Assembly: GCA_003599575.1 (NCBI GenBank)
Contig: QZKV01000133.1
Span: 113,021 to 177,020 of the forward strand
DNA: 64,000 nt
Source of the DNA: Desulfobacteraceae bacterium
GTDB lineage: Bacteria; Desulfobacterota; Desulfobacteria; Desulfobacterales; Desulfosarcinaceae
Direction of reading: 5' to 3'
Made by a program: the position numbers and the translations under genes. The notes beneath the pieces were generated by a model that saw nothing but the letters and a program-made list of their open reading frames with translations, ran no database searches and was not told where the DNA came from. Shown here piece by piece: positions 48,477 to 57,310 of the stretch; positions within the stretch are counted from its first letter, which is position 1, and each line of letters opens with the position of its first letter.

Positions 48477-49495
48477 AGATTTTTCCATTCGCACGTTTTC
48501 CCAGCCGGTCCTTCGGTTTCGAATAAAATGGGGCAGCGCGCGCGGTGGCCTTCGCCGTAGTCGCACAAGGTTGGGAAAAACTGCGGGCACTTCGCTTGGC
48601 GGTATTTGCAGCGCGGATGAAAAGGGCATCCCTGCGGCTTGTAGGCCGGATGCGGCACGTTGCCGGGGATGCTGTACAGGCGCTGTCCGCGTTTTTCTCT
48701 ACTCGGAAGAGATTCGAGCAACGCGCGCGTATAAGGGTGGCGCGGGCTTTGAAAAATGTGCGCGGTAGTGCCCTCTTCGGCAATCAGTCCGGCGTACATG
48801 ACATAGACGCGATCCGCAATGGCGGACACCACTCCCAGGTCGTGGGTGATGTACTGAATGGCCATATGGCGTTTGCGTTGCAGATCCCGCAGCAGATTTA
48901 AAATCTGGGCTTGCACGGTGACATCCAGGGCCGTTGTGGGTTCATCGGCGATGATCAGGTCGGGCCCGCACGCCAATGCCATGGCGATCATGGCGCGTTG
49001 ACGCTGACCGCCGCTGAGCTGGTGCGGGTAAGCGTTGCGGCGTTTTTCCGGATCGGGAATGCCCACATCCTGCAGCAGTTGGGTGGTGCGCTGAAGCGCT
49101 TCACTTTCGGATATGTCCTCATGGGCCAGAATGGCCTCGCTGATCTGGTCTGCGATGGTAAAAACGGGGTTCAAAGAGGTCATCGGTTCTTGAAAAATCA
49201 TGGCGATCTCGCGCCCCCGCAGCTTGCGCAGCTCACCTTCGGATTTATCCAGTAAAGATTGACCCTTGAAGAAAATGCGTCCGCCGGCGATTTGAGCAGG
49301 CGGTTGCGGAAGCAGTCCCATGATAGCCAAAGCGGTGATGGTCTTTCCGCATCCCGATTCACCCACGATGCAAACTGTTTCCCGGGGGCCGACCGTTACG
49401 TCGATGCCGTCCACCGCTAAGGACACCGGGCCTTCTCCGTGGAAATGAATCCGCAGATCGTCCACCGAGAGCAGTGTTTCATTGGCTGAGGTCAT
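48473..49495 (-). CDS. oppD: Oligopeptide ABC transporter ATP-binding protein OppD
   Basis: 340 residues. Walker A CIVGESGCGKTIT, signature SGGQRQRAMIAMAL, Walker B LIIADEPTTALD, and a C-terminal region with Cys residues (CPFHPRCKYRQAKCPQF) as in peptide-type ATPases, sometimes binding an iron-sulfur cluster. AGAGGGACTC places the start at 49495. The frame continues 25 codons further into the repeat region as Glu/Tyr-rich residues, which are probably not translated. Followed by oppF with four-base overlap. Confidence 0.93.
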   Translation of the reverse strand: MTSANETLLSVDDLRIHFHGEGPVSLAVDGIDVTVGPRETVCIVGESGCGKTITALAIMGLLPQPPAQIAGGRIFFKGQSLLDKSEGELRKLRGREIAMIFQEPMTSLNPVFTIADQISEAILAHEDISESEALQRTTQLLQDVGIPDPEKRRNAYPHQLSGGQRQRAMIAMALACGPDLIIADEPTTALDVTVQAQILNLLRDLQRKRHMAIQYITHDLGVVSAIADRVYVMYAGLIAEEGTTAHIFQSPRHPYTRALLESLPSREKRGQRLYSIPGNVPHPAYKPQGCPFHPRCKYRQAKCPQFFPTLCDYGEGHRARCPILFETEGPAGKTCEWKNL

Positions 49496-49498
49496 GAG

Positions 49499-49790
49499 TC
49501 CCTCTTGGCTGTCCTTTTCGTACTCGTACGCGTGCTCGTACTCGTACTCGTACTCGAATGGCGCCTGCAAGATCCCAAGTACGAGAACGAGTAAGAGTAC
49601 GCGTACGCGTACGATTGACCGATATCATTGCCGCTGGCGCAAGTTTTGAGCAAAGGTCCATTAACATATTTTCTGCCCCTCTTGGTCGTCCTTTTCGTAC
49701 TCGTACGCGTGCTCGTCCTCGAATGGTCCACTGCAAGATTTCGAGTACGAGGACGCGTACGCATACGATCCTGCAAGCCAATCACCGAAA
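49499..49790. repeat. Duplicated hairpin-forming hexanucleotide repeat between oppC and oppD
   Basis: Two imperfect copies (about 49500-49642 and 49677-49808) about 170 bases apart. Each has a TCGTAC-type hexamer array (CGTACTCGTACGCGTGCTCG and more) and, after a short spacer, the near complement (CGAGTACGAGGACGCGTACG in the second copy), so each can fold into a long hairpin. The duplicated unit includes the last codons of oppC (TCATTGCCG.TGGCGCA at 49625 and 49791) and the bases before oppD. Plus-strand reading: GTCCTTTTCGTACTCGTACG is identical in both copies. Confidence 0.85.
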
Positions 49791-50951
49791 TCATTGCCGT
49801 TGGCGCAGCTTGGGATTCATGATATCTCGCAACCCTTCGCCGAAAAGATTGAATGCCAATACGACAACCAGGATGATGATGCCGGGCGCAAAGGTCAACC
49901 AAGGCGCATCAAATATGTAATCCTTTCCGTCGGAGAGGATGTTGCCCCAGGTGGCATGGGGGGGCGGAACGCCGAAGCCGAGGAAGCTCAATCCGGCCTC
50001 TGTCAGCATGGCCGAGGCGATCCCTAAAGTGGCCGAGACCAGCACCGGCGCCAGAGCGTTGGGCATGATATGCCGAAAGATGATGCGCATGTCGCTGATG
50101 CCCAGCGCGCGCGCAGCGGCGACAAAATCCTGTTCGCGCAGCGAAAGAAATTCGGCCCGTACGAAGCGGGTCGTGCCCATCCAGCTGGTAAGGCCGATTA
50201 CGACCATGATGTTGTATAAACTCGGCGGCAGCAGGGCCACGACCGTCAAAATCAGGAAGAATGAGGGAAAGCACAGCATGATATCCACAGCGCGCATAAT
50301 CAGCGTATCTACGCTCATGACCGGCTGGGCCGGCCATTTTCCAGGCCGCCCGGCGTCCCTTTGAGATATCTTGCGCGGGCTCCGTGAAAGCAGCCATATT
50401 CCGGCGCCGGCGAGCGTGAACAGCGCTGCGCCCCCCCACCGCTGCATGGCCGCCAACACTGCGGCAATGGACAAAACCAGTGCAAAAAGGCAATGCCACA
50501 CCTGAACATACTGATCCCCATAGAAACCGGAAAGGCCGCCCAGGAAAATCCCGATTCCGACCGCGATCGCTACGGCAACGAACCCGACCGTCAGTGACAC
50601 CCAGGCGCCCTGCAACATGCGCGCAAACACGTCACGTCCCAAATCGTCGGTGCCCAACAGGTAAATCCTCAGCTCCGGCACCTCGGCAGGCTGCAGGGTC
50701 TCCATATTCGGTTTGGATAATGGGGGCCGCAATTTCTCCTGCAGACGGATCCGGGCCGGATCGAGGATCGGTGGGTTGCCCGAGGTAAGAAGCATGCCGG
50801 CCAGGGCGACAGCGAAGAAGATCAAGAAGGTGATCAATCCGATCAAGGCCATGCGGTTGCGGCGCAACAAACGCCATGTGTCCTTCCAGGGCGACTGCGC
50901 AGGGGGCATCACGGAATCTTGCGCGGATTTATGAGTGGCAAGCCGGTCCAT
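49791..50951 (-). CDS. oppC: Oligopeptide ABC transporter permease OppC
   Basis: 386 residues, about 70-80 more than usual. The OppC N-terminal segment (WRLLRRNRMALIGLITFLIF), GTDDLGRDVFARMLQGAWVSL and the permease motif (EFLSLREQDFVAAARALG) are normal. After GGLSGFYGD at about residue 146, where relatives go straight to VDTLIMR, there is an insert of about 65 residues with two hydrophobic stretches (CLFALVLSIAAVLAAM and ALFTLAGAGIWLL) and a basic loop. An even number of added helices would keep the topology. It overlaps oppB by one base. Confidence 0.92.
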   Translation of the reverse strand: MDRLATHKSAQDSVMPPAQSPWKDTWRLLRRNRMALIGLITFLIFFAVALAGMLLTSGNPPILDPARIRLQEKLRPPLSKPNMETLQPAEVPELRIYLLGTDDLGRDVFARMLQGAWVSLTVGFVAVAIAVGIGIFLGGLSGFYGDQYVQVWHCLFALVLSIAAVLAAMQRWGGAALFTLAGAGIWLLSRSPRKISQRDAGRPGKWPAQPVMSVDTLIMRAVDIMLCFPSFFLILTVVALLPPSLYNIMVVIGLTSWMGTTRFVRAEFLSLREQDFVAAARALGISDMRIIFRHIMPNALAPVLVSATLGIASAMLTEAGLSFLGFGVPPPHATWGNILSDGKDYIFDAPWLTFAPGIIILVVVLAFNLFGEGLRDIMNPKLRQRQ

Positions 50952-51910
50952 CAGAGTCGAATCCTCGGATCGACCATCATATAGAGCAGGTCGGATATCA
51001 GCGTGCCGATCAGTACCAGCACGGCAGTGATGAAGTTAAGCGTCAATATGACCGGATAATCCCGGGCCAGTATGGCCTCGTAGGCCATGCGGCCCATGCC
51101 CGGCCAGGAAAAAATCGACTCAATGATCACCGAACCGCCGATCAAACCAGGTAGAATCAGGCCGAACATGGTGACAAACGGCAGCAGCGCGTTGCGCAGG
51201 GCATGCCGATAGTAGACTCTTTCCTCGCTGAGCCCTTTGGCGCGGGCGGTGCGCACATAATCCAGGCCGATGATCTCCAGCATCTGGCTGCGCACATATC
51301 TGGAAAGCACGGCGATGCCGCCCGTGGCGCCCAGGATGGACGGCAGGACCAGGTGCCAGATGCGGTCCATGATCTGGACCAGTTGGGAATCCGAGGTCAC
51401 GCCGAAACTTTCCATTCCGATGACCGGCACATGCAGCTTGGTAACCGCTAGAATGATCAAAATATATGCGAAGAAAAAGCCGGGGATGGAGATGAGCAGG
51501 TAAGCCAGAAAAGTGGCGCTTTTGTCGTAGGCCCCCTCGCGTTGAAGGGCCGATCGGATGCCGACCGGAAAAGAAATGGTCCAGGTGAGCAGCGTGCCCA
51601 CGATGAATAAAAGCAGGCTGTTGAGAAAACGATCCCAGATCTTGGGCAGCACGGAAAGATTATCGCGCCACGATACGGTTTTACCTGTGAACAGATCCTT
51701 GTAGAAAAGCACATATTGAACGTGCAGCGGCTTGTCCAGATGGAACTCTTTGCGCATGCGCTCCACGATTTCAGGGGTGAACTTGGGATTGAGCGGGTCG
51801 ATCTGGCTCGGCTCGCCGGGAGCGAGATGGATGATCAGAAAAGATACGACTGAAACGAAGAAAAGCGTTATGCATTTCTGAATCAGACTTCGGCCTAGAA
51901 ACGACAGCAT
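50951..51910 (-). CDS. oppB: Oligopeptide ABC transporter permease OppB
   Basis: 319 residues with six membrane helices. Family signs: an N-terminal helix, FLIIHLAPGEPSQIDPLNP, and the EAA-type loop QMLEIIGLDYVRTARAKGLSEERVYYRHALRNALLP. It forms the membrane channel with OppC. The stop and the oppC start share one base. oppA lies 10 bases upstream. Confidence 0.94.
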   Translation of the reverse strand: MLSFLGRSLIQKCITLFFVSVVSFLIIHLAPGEPSQIDPLNPKFTPEIVERMRKEFHLDKPLHVQYVLFYKDLFTGKTVSWRDNLSVLPKIWDRFLNSLLLFIVGTLLTWTISFPVGIRSALQREGAYDKSATFLAYLLISIPGFFFAYILIILAVTKLHVPVIGMESFGVTSDSQLVQIMDRIWHLVLPSILGATGGIAVLSRYVRSQMLEIIGLDYVRTARAKGLSEERVYYRHALRNALLPFVTMFGLILPGLIGGSVIIESIFSWPGMGRMAYEAILARDYPVILTLNFITAVLVLIGTLISDLLYMMVDPRIRL

Positions 51911-51919
51911 CGGTGCTCC

Positions 51920-54019
51920 TTACCCCTGAGGTGTCAGTGCGGGGGGCTGGGGAAGCTTAATCCACTCCCTGAAGTGATACGTGTAAACACCTAATTTAGT
52001 AGGTTTTATCGTTTCATATTCGATGGTGCCGTCGGCCGTGGTGACCTGTCGCACGATGCGCTTGTCCAGCAGGGCCGTCCACCGGCTGACATACAAGAAT
52101 GTATAGGGCTGCTCTTTGGCGATGATCTCGTGCAGCCGGTGGCAGTAGCCGACCTGCTTGGCGTGGTCGTATTCCCGCCGGATCTTGAGGATCAGATCGT
52201 CGGCCTCTTCGTTTCGAAATCCTACGAAGTTGAGCTGGAAAGGCCCGCTCTGGCTCGAATGCCAAATTTGGAACAGGTCGGGCTCGATACCCATCTGCCA
52301 ACCTAAAACAACGGCATCGAAATCGAGCTGGTTTATTCTTTTTTGAATGAAGACCGACCACTCAAGCAGATCGGTTTCCACCTGAATGCCGATCTTTTTC
52401 CATGCATCCTGGGCGATCGCAATAATCGCTTTGCGGATAGGATTGCCGTTGTTGGTGATCAACGTAAAGGCCATGCGCCGGCCGTCTTTTTGCAAAAAGC
52501 CGTCCCTGCCACGCTTCCATCCGGCTTCAGCCAGCAATTTCAAAGCCCCTTGCGGGTCGAAGGGCAGGGGTGCGATGTCATGATTGTAATAATCGGTTTG
52601 CTTGACAAAGGGACCGGTGATCGGCTCGGCCTGACCGTAAAGCACATACTCGATGATTTTTTGATTGTCGATCGCCATGCCGAGCGCCCGGCGGACCCTG
52701 GCATCGTCAAACGGCGGGCGCCTGGTATTGTACCCGATGTACGAATAACCGAAGGCGGTCCCGGAAAAATTTTGAAAGCGCTCGTCCTTTTTCAGACGGG
52801 TTACCTGGTGCGGCAGCACATTGTAGTCATCGATGGTGCCGGCATAGAACTCCATCTCCTGGGTGAGTGGATCGGGAATGATGCGCATGACGTACTCGTG
52901 ATAATTGGGCGGCCCTTCCCAATATCCTTCGAAACGATTCAGGCGGATATACTGATCCGATTTCCATTCGCCGAACACGAAGGGGCCGCATCCGACCGGG
53001 TGGCGGCTGAAGCGGCTCTGGCGCATGCCGAAAGTATCCGGATTTTCACTTTTGGCCAGCGCTTCGCGCCTCAGGGCTTCGGCATCGAGCAGATGGGCGG
53101 GTAAGATGCCGATCCCCCAGGTTCCAAACGCGGGAGAGTAAAGCCGCTTGTAGGTGATGCGCACGGTGAGCGGGTCGATGACTTCAACCGATTGGACCGG
53201 CTCGTAGTCGGGCACGCGGGGCGAAAGATTTTTTGGGTTCACGATCGACAGGTATGTGAACCGCACATCGGCGGCCGTTACGGGGTGGCCGTCATGAAAC
53301 TTGACGTTGGGGCGCAGGAAGAAATCGATAATCGGATTGTGGGTGGTCGGCGCGATGGCTTGCCCGGCCAAACCCGCCAGCTGGGACGGCGTCAGATCAT
53401 CATTGCTGGTTACATAATCGACTGGATCGAAACCGGTGAAGTACTCTTTTCCCAAAAACGGTTCCAGTGCTTGGAAAAGCATCTGATCTACCCGGTCGAG
53501 GGTGAGTCGAATTCGCGGCGGTGTATTGACCCGCAGGGTTATGGTCCGCTCTTTTTGATCTTCCTGGATGGGGACCGTTAAAATCGTCTGGTCCGGCGGC
53601 AGAGGGTCGATATCGGTGACATGTGCCCAATCGTCACCACGAAGTGCTTCCTTGAGCTTCGCAGCCAAAGTTTCGACATTAACTTGGCCCCACAGCGGCG
53701 TGTCCGCCGCTTCGTTCACATAAAAATAGGCGTGCTCGTAAATGCGCCAACTTTGTGCGACACGACCGCGGAATTTCAGGTCTTGGTCACGGTCGATCAA
53801 TCCTTCGAATACCATTCCCTCAATCTGGCTGCTGGCGCTGTCGGCTGAAAGGATGGGGTTGAGAATGGTCGCGTCCCCGCTGGAGGCCGTGATGAAGTGT
53901 TTCAGACGATCGGGATTGCCGCGGGTCTGTTCCTCGTAACTGGGCACCCAAAAATAGGACATCAGGAGCACCAGTGAAACGACAATGGGGGCGGCTATAA
54001 GAAAACGTCGAATTCTCAT
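51920..54019 (-). CDS. Peptide ABC transporter substrate-binding protein (OppA family)
   Basis: 699 residues, longer than typical (about 540). A hydrophobic N-terminal segment (RFLIAAPIVVSLVLLMSYFWV) without a lipobox Cys suggests a membrane anchor. Family 5 signs: LNPILSADSASSQIEGMVFEGL, VTAADVRFTYLSIVNP, GCGPFVFGEWKSDQYIRL, and IGYNTRRPPFDDARVRRALGMAID. First gene of the opp operon. The extra length lies in the first half (residues 100-210). Substrate is probably peptides, not provable here. Confidence 0.9.
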   Translation of the reverse strand: MRIRRFLIAAPIVVSLVLLMSYFWVPSYEEQTRGNPDRLKHFITASSGDATILNPILSADSASSQIEGMVFEGLIDRDQDLKFRGRVAQSWRIYEHAYFYVNEAADTPLWGQVNVETLAAKLKEALRGDDWAHVTDIDPLPPDQTILTVPIQEDQKERTITLRVNTPPRIRLTLDRVDQMLFQALEPFLGKEYFTGFDPVDYVTSNDDLTPSQLAGLAGQAIAPTTHNPIIDFFLRPNVKFHDGHPVTAADVRFTYLSIVNPKNLSPRVPDYEPVQSVEVIDPLTVRITYKRLYSPAFGTWGIGILPAHLLDAEALRREALAKSENPDTFGMRQSRFSRHPVGCGPFVFGEWKSDQYIRLNRFEGYWEGPPNYHEYVMRIIPDPLTQEMEFYAGTIDDYNVLPHQVTRLKKDERFQNFSGTAFGYSYIGYNTRRPPFDDARVRRALGMAIDNQKIIEYVLYGQAEPITGPFVKQTDYYNHDIAPLPFDPQGALKLLAEAGWKRGRDGFLQKDGRRMAFTLITNNGNPIRKAIIAIAQDAWKKIGIQVETDLLEWSVFIQKRINQLDFDAVVLGWQMGIEPDLFQIWHSSQSGPFQLNFVGFRNEEADDLILKIRREYDHAKQVGYCHRLHEIIAKEQPYTFLYVSRWTALLDKRIVRQVTTADGTIEYETIKPTKLGVYTYHFREWIKLPQPPALTPQG

Positions 54020-54093
54020 ATCCCTTGGGAAGCACTCCCCTTTGAATTGCCCGAATCAGAAAAAACTTGTGATTTCAACAAATAAACGTTTCA

Positions 54094-54121
54094 AAAATAG
54101 GTAATCGTACACCCAAGTCAA
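54094..54121 (-). promoter_or_regulatory. Candidate promoter of the opp operon
   Basis: On the minus strand TTGACT (54116-54121), 16-base spacer, TATTTT (54094-54099). Start of transcription would be near 54087, about 68 bases before the oppA ATG. -35 matches 5 of 6, -10 matches 4 of 6. Confidence 0.5.
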
Positions 54122-54196
54122 GCAAGGATGCCAAAAATCCGCATGGCACGGAGTTTCTCCAAAGAGAAGTGTTGGCTCTCTTTCGGGAGGCTTGCC

Positions 54197-55651
54197 TTAT
54201 TGGGCTTTGGGCGGTCCGGCCGGCGCTTCCGCTCCGGCTTTAAGGGAGGCAAGACTTTCTTTTGCCCGGGCAATCTTTTGCTCTATCAGGGCCGATTGCG
54301 CCGGATCGGCGGTCAGTTGCCGGGCTTGCCCGAGGCTCTGCAGGGCGGACTGCAGGGATTCTGCCGTGCCCCTGCCTGCCTCAACATCGGCTTTGTACAA
54401 TAAAGACAAACTTCGTATTTTATTGCGGCGGATATTGACCGTTTGGCGCATTTGACTGTTCAGTGCATACCGGTCGGCTCTTTGGAGGTAATCGCCGATA
54501 GATTGATAATCCGGCAGTCCTTCGATTTCCAGCAATGCGTCGGCCTTATTCAGGTAGTACGCAAACACCATCGGGTAGACCTCCTGCCGGCGGTAAAATG
54601 GTTTTACGGGCGCTTCCGGGCGCACACCGTGCAAGATGACCATTGTCCTCTGCCCGGCAGGCGAAAAATCCCCGCGCCGGATTTCTATGGAGCCATTGGC
54701 GGGAATGAGGAAATATTTGAAGCTGTTGCTGATACTGGCCCAAATGATTAAAACTATCAGGAGAGCCAAGGCGGCCATACCCAGTTTGACTGCGCGCAGA
54801 ACCGGATCTGCACTGGGGCCGTCCGAATCGGGGGGGTGGGTGGATGCCGCTTCCAAGTCAGGCCCGGACCGTAACGCTGCAATGGGCGTGGCCGGTGCGA
54901 TTTGGTCGGCCGCCGGCGACGATGACTCCTGACCTTCTTCCCCGGTTCCGGAAGCTTCGCCGCGATCCTTTTCAATCGGGGTCGCCGGAGCGATTTGATC
55001 GCCCAATGAGGCCGGAGCTTGCGCCTGTTCTTCAGGCCCGGATGGTTCGGTCTGGGCAGGCCGCGGCTCGGTTCGATCCTTTTCAATGGGGGATGCTGGA
55101 GCGATTTGATCGCTCATGGGTGCCGGGGCATGTTCCTTTTCCGGTTGGAATGCCGGGACTTGAGGCACAATGGGGGCCGCGGGAGCGATTTGGTCGGCTT
55201 CGGGGGCTTGCGCTTGGGTTGGACTGCTTTTCGCCCTTGCTTTTGTCACGGCCGCATCGGATTCAGGCCCGCCGACGCTTTTGCTTTCGATCGGTGCTTT
55301 GGGAAAGGCTTTTATTTCGGTCATATCAAAGTGCTTGAGCAGCAATTTGCGCATGCGCGCTGCTTCCGCTGGATCATCACTGACGATCAGCGGAGGTGAG
55401 GTCATTGTTGAGAAATCGGGGGAGGGCAGGCTGGAAGGGGGGCGCCGGGAAACAAATTGCTTGAAAAGGAGATCTCTTGCCGCAGATCGAACGGGCGGCT
55501 TTGGGGAGCCGCTTGGGTTCTTTTTTACCTGCGGGCGGGTGCCTTTTGGAATTTCGGGGCCGGATGTTTTGGATTGTGCTGCTTTTTTCTTGGATTCTTT
55601 TTTCTTTCCAGCTTCTTTGGTTGTGGATTTAATTAAACTGTCCTTGCCCAT
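54197..55651 (-). CDS. Membrane protein with four DQIAPA repeats, unknown function
   Basis: 484 residues. N-terminus is Lys-rich (KKKESKKKAAQSK). From about residue 150 to 260 four copies of a short motif occur, (A/S/G)DQIAPA(A/S/T)PI, two of them followed by EKDR, in a Pro/Glu/Gln-rich, probably disordered region. One membrane helix follows (MAALALLIVLIIWASIS, near residue 300). The C-terminal 170 residues are helical (YYLNKADALLEIEGLPDYQSIGDYLQRADRY). Topology suggests a long cytosolic part and a periplasmic end. I recognise no family. A promoter candidate lies upstream. Confidence 0.75.
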   Translation of the reverse strand: MGKDSLIKSTTKEAGKKKESKKKAAQSKTSGPEIPKGTRPQVKKNPSGSPKPPVRSAARDLLFKQFVSRRPPSSLPSPDFSTMTSPPLIVSDDPAEAARMRKLLLKHFDMTEIKAFPKAPIESKSVGGPESDAAVTKARAKSSPTQAQAPEADQIAPAAPIVPQVPAFQPEKEHAPAPMSDQIAPASPIEKDRTEPRPAQTEPSGPEEQAQAPASLGDQIAPATPIEKDRGEASGTGEEGQESSSPAADQIAPATPIAALRSGPDLEAASTHPPDSDGPSADPVLRAVKLGMAALALLIVLIIWASISNSFKYFLIPANGSIEIRRGDFSPAGQRTMVILHGVRPEAPVKPFYRRQEVYPMVFAYYLNKADALLEIEGLPDYQSIGDYLQRADRYALNSQMRQTVNIRRNKIRSLSLLYKADVEAGRGTAESLQSALQSLGQARQLTADPAQSALIEQKIARAKESLASLKAGAEAPAGPPKAQ

Positions 55652-55709
55652 AAAAATCCCCTCTGGAATGTTATCAAAGTTTCTTTCTTAACCGTTGAAT
55701 AAGCTGTGA

Positions 55710-55738
55710 ACATAGAGTATCGATATTGCATTGTAAAC
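55710..55738 (-). promoter_or_regulatory. Candidate promoter for the DQIAPA-repeat protein gene
   Basis: Minus strand: TTTACA (55733-55738), 17-base spacer, TATGTT (55710-55715), 58 bases before the ATG. -35 matches 5 of 6 and -10 matches 4 of 6, with ideal spacing. Confidence 0.5.
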
Positions 55739-55852
55739 CCTTTTTTCCGCTCATGCCTGAGGTGCCAACTCTTTAGCCCCGTTGTCGGCGGGAGGAGAGA
55801 ATGGGATTGCTTTCCGTACCGGGATGAGTGGAGGGCTGACGAAGGATAATTT

Positions 55853-56686
55853 ATGTTCACTGAAGATCAAATGATTCTGGAGAAAAAACATATTGAACTG
55901 AATCATTGTTTAAAAAAATTCGCCAGCCTTGGGGTTGCCTTTTCAGGGGGGGTGGACAGTTCATTGCTTTTGGCCGCGGCCCGGCAGGTACTCGGGGCTC
56001 GCGTGATTGCGTTCACAGCACATTCCGAGGTTCATCCGGCCGGCGAAAAAGAGGCGGCCATCGAAATCGCCCGGCAGATGGGCGTTCAGCATGTTCTGTT
56101 TGCTTCCGGCGAGATGGACGATCCGGCTTTTACAGCCAATCCGAGCGACCGGTGCTATCACTGCAAAAAAGGTCTTTTGAAGCTTATGTGGGCCCAGGCT
56201 GACGCTTTAGGCGTTCAGGCCTTGGCCCATGGGGCCAACTTGGATGATCTCTCCGATTTCCGTCCTGGGTTCAAGGCCACCGAAGAAATGGGTATCGCGG
56301 CGCCGCTGATCGAAGCCGGATTGTCCAAAGCCGACGTCCGCGGACTGGCCAAACGGCTGGGGCTCAGCAATTGGGACCGGCCGGCCATGGCCTGTCTGGC
56401 CACCCGCATCCCCTATGGTACACCGATTCAGGGGAGTGCATTGTCCAGGATTGACAAGGCCGAGGCATTTATCCGGCGATTGGGAGCGATCCATTGTCGC
56501 GTGAGGCACCATGGCAATCTGGCCCGAATCGAAATCGACCCGAATGCAGTAGAATTATTTGCCGGACCCCGCATCAGGGGGCAAATAGTCTCCAAACTGC
56601 GTGAATTAGGCTATGCGCACATCTGCTTGGATTTGGAAGGGTATGCGTCGGGAAAAATGAACCGCGATATCGGACACGACTCTTGA
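55853..56686 (+). CDS. larE: ATP-dependent sulfur transferase LarE
   Basis: 277 residues. PP-loop ATPase motif SGGVDS at 31-36, the family segment DRCYHCKK (C101, C104) and MACLATRIPYG (C181). LarE converts the carboxylates of the nickel-pincer nucleotide precursor to thiocarboxylates. Members with three such Cys are reported to bind an iron-sulfur cluster and act catalytically, while single-Cys ones give up their own sulfur; this one has the three-Cys pattern. No larA, larB or larC is nearby, so the target in this organism is unknown. AAGGATAATTT precedes ATG 55853. Confidence 0.88.
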   Translation: MFTEDQMILEKKHIELNHCLKKFASLGVAFSGGVDSSLLLAAARQVLGARVIAFTAHSEVHPAGEKEAAIEIARQMGVQHVLFASGEMDDPAFTANPSDRCYHCKKGLLKLMWAQADALGVQALAHGANLDDLSDFRPGFKATEEMGIAAPLIEAGLSKADVRGLAKRLGLSNWDRPAMACLATRIPYGTPIQGSALSRIDKAEAFIRRLGAIHCRVRHHGNLARIEIDPNAVELFAGPRIRGQIVSKLRELGYAHICLDLEGYASGKMNRDIGHDS

Positions 56687-56713
56687 GGTCGCCTTCGGGA
56701 GCTGCCGTGAAGC

Positions 56714-56941
56714 TTATTTTTTGTGGAGCTCATTCAGAAGGAGAATGGCTCTTTCGATGACCTCCGACGTGCTGCTTTGGCTGCGCTGCTTTTCGCGGTT
56801 GAGGATGATTTGCGCTTTGAGGGAGAGCATTGCCGAAACCTGTTTTTTACCGTTTTTGCGCTGGTTCTCGCGCCATCGTTTTTGCCGCAGTCGATCCGTT
56901 GCGCGTCTTTCCTTCAGTGTCGCCAATTTCGCAATCCCCAT
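56714..56941 (-). CDS. Small basic protein, possible ribbon-helix-helix
   Basis: About 75 residues from ATG 56941 (the frame extends to 56998). The first half is very basic (LKERRATDRLRQKRWRENQRKNGKK). The second half VSAMLSLKAQIILNREKQ followed by STSEVIERAILLLNEL resembles a ribbon-helix-helix DNA-binding fold, with a short strand and two helices. Such proteins often regulate genes or act as antitoxins, but no toxin partner is adjacent. The family is a guess from pattern only. Convergent with larE. Confidence 0.6.
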   Translation of the reverse strand: MGIAKLATLKERRATDRLRQKRWRENQRKNGKKQVSAMLSLKAQIILNREKQRSQSSTSEVIERAILLLNELHKK

Positions 56942-57051
56942 TCCTGAGATTTTCCGGTCCCATCGATAACGCCGGTCGTTCGCCGGCCTGGTTCGCAAGA
57001 AGCCGACTCCGCGGGAGTTCGAATTTCAGCTGGCAAGACTGGGCCCGGGCT

Positions 57052-57098
57052 CACCATTCAGGTCCTTTTCTGCAGCCAGCGCATGCCCCTGAATGGTG
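57052..57098. repeat. Inverted repeat of 11 bp
   Basis: CACCATTCAGG (57052-57062) and its exact complement (57088-57098) with 25 bases between. It lies between the small basic protein and the GNAT gene. No T-run follows. It may be an operator or remnant of a mobile palindrome. Confidence 0.7.
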
Positions 57099-57310
57099 TT
57101 TTGGATACGCTGAAAAATTGTCTCCCGGAATGCTTCTGTTGTCAATCATAATCAAAAATTAAGTCTTGTTCCGAAAACCAATTATTGTTAATTAGTTACA
57201 CAATGGCTGCTCTCACGGCCGGCTGCAGGGCAAATCCATTGACGAACAATAGGGGGCCCCCGGTGGCCCGTAAATCGCTGACCTGCGGAACGCTCCAAAG
57301 GAGAAATCAC

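Noticed and set aside
52343..53104. Plus-strand frame of 253 codons opposite the oppA-family gene
   Set aside because: Antisense shadow produced by codon bias of the gene on the other strand.
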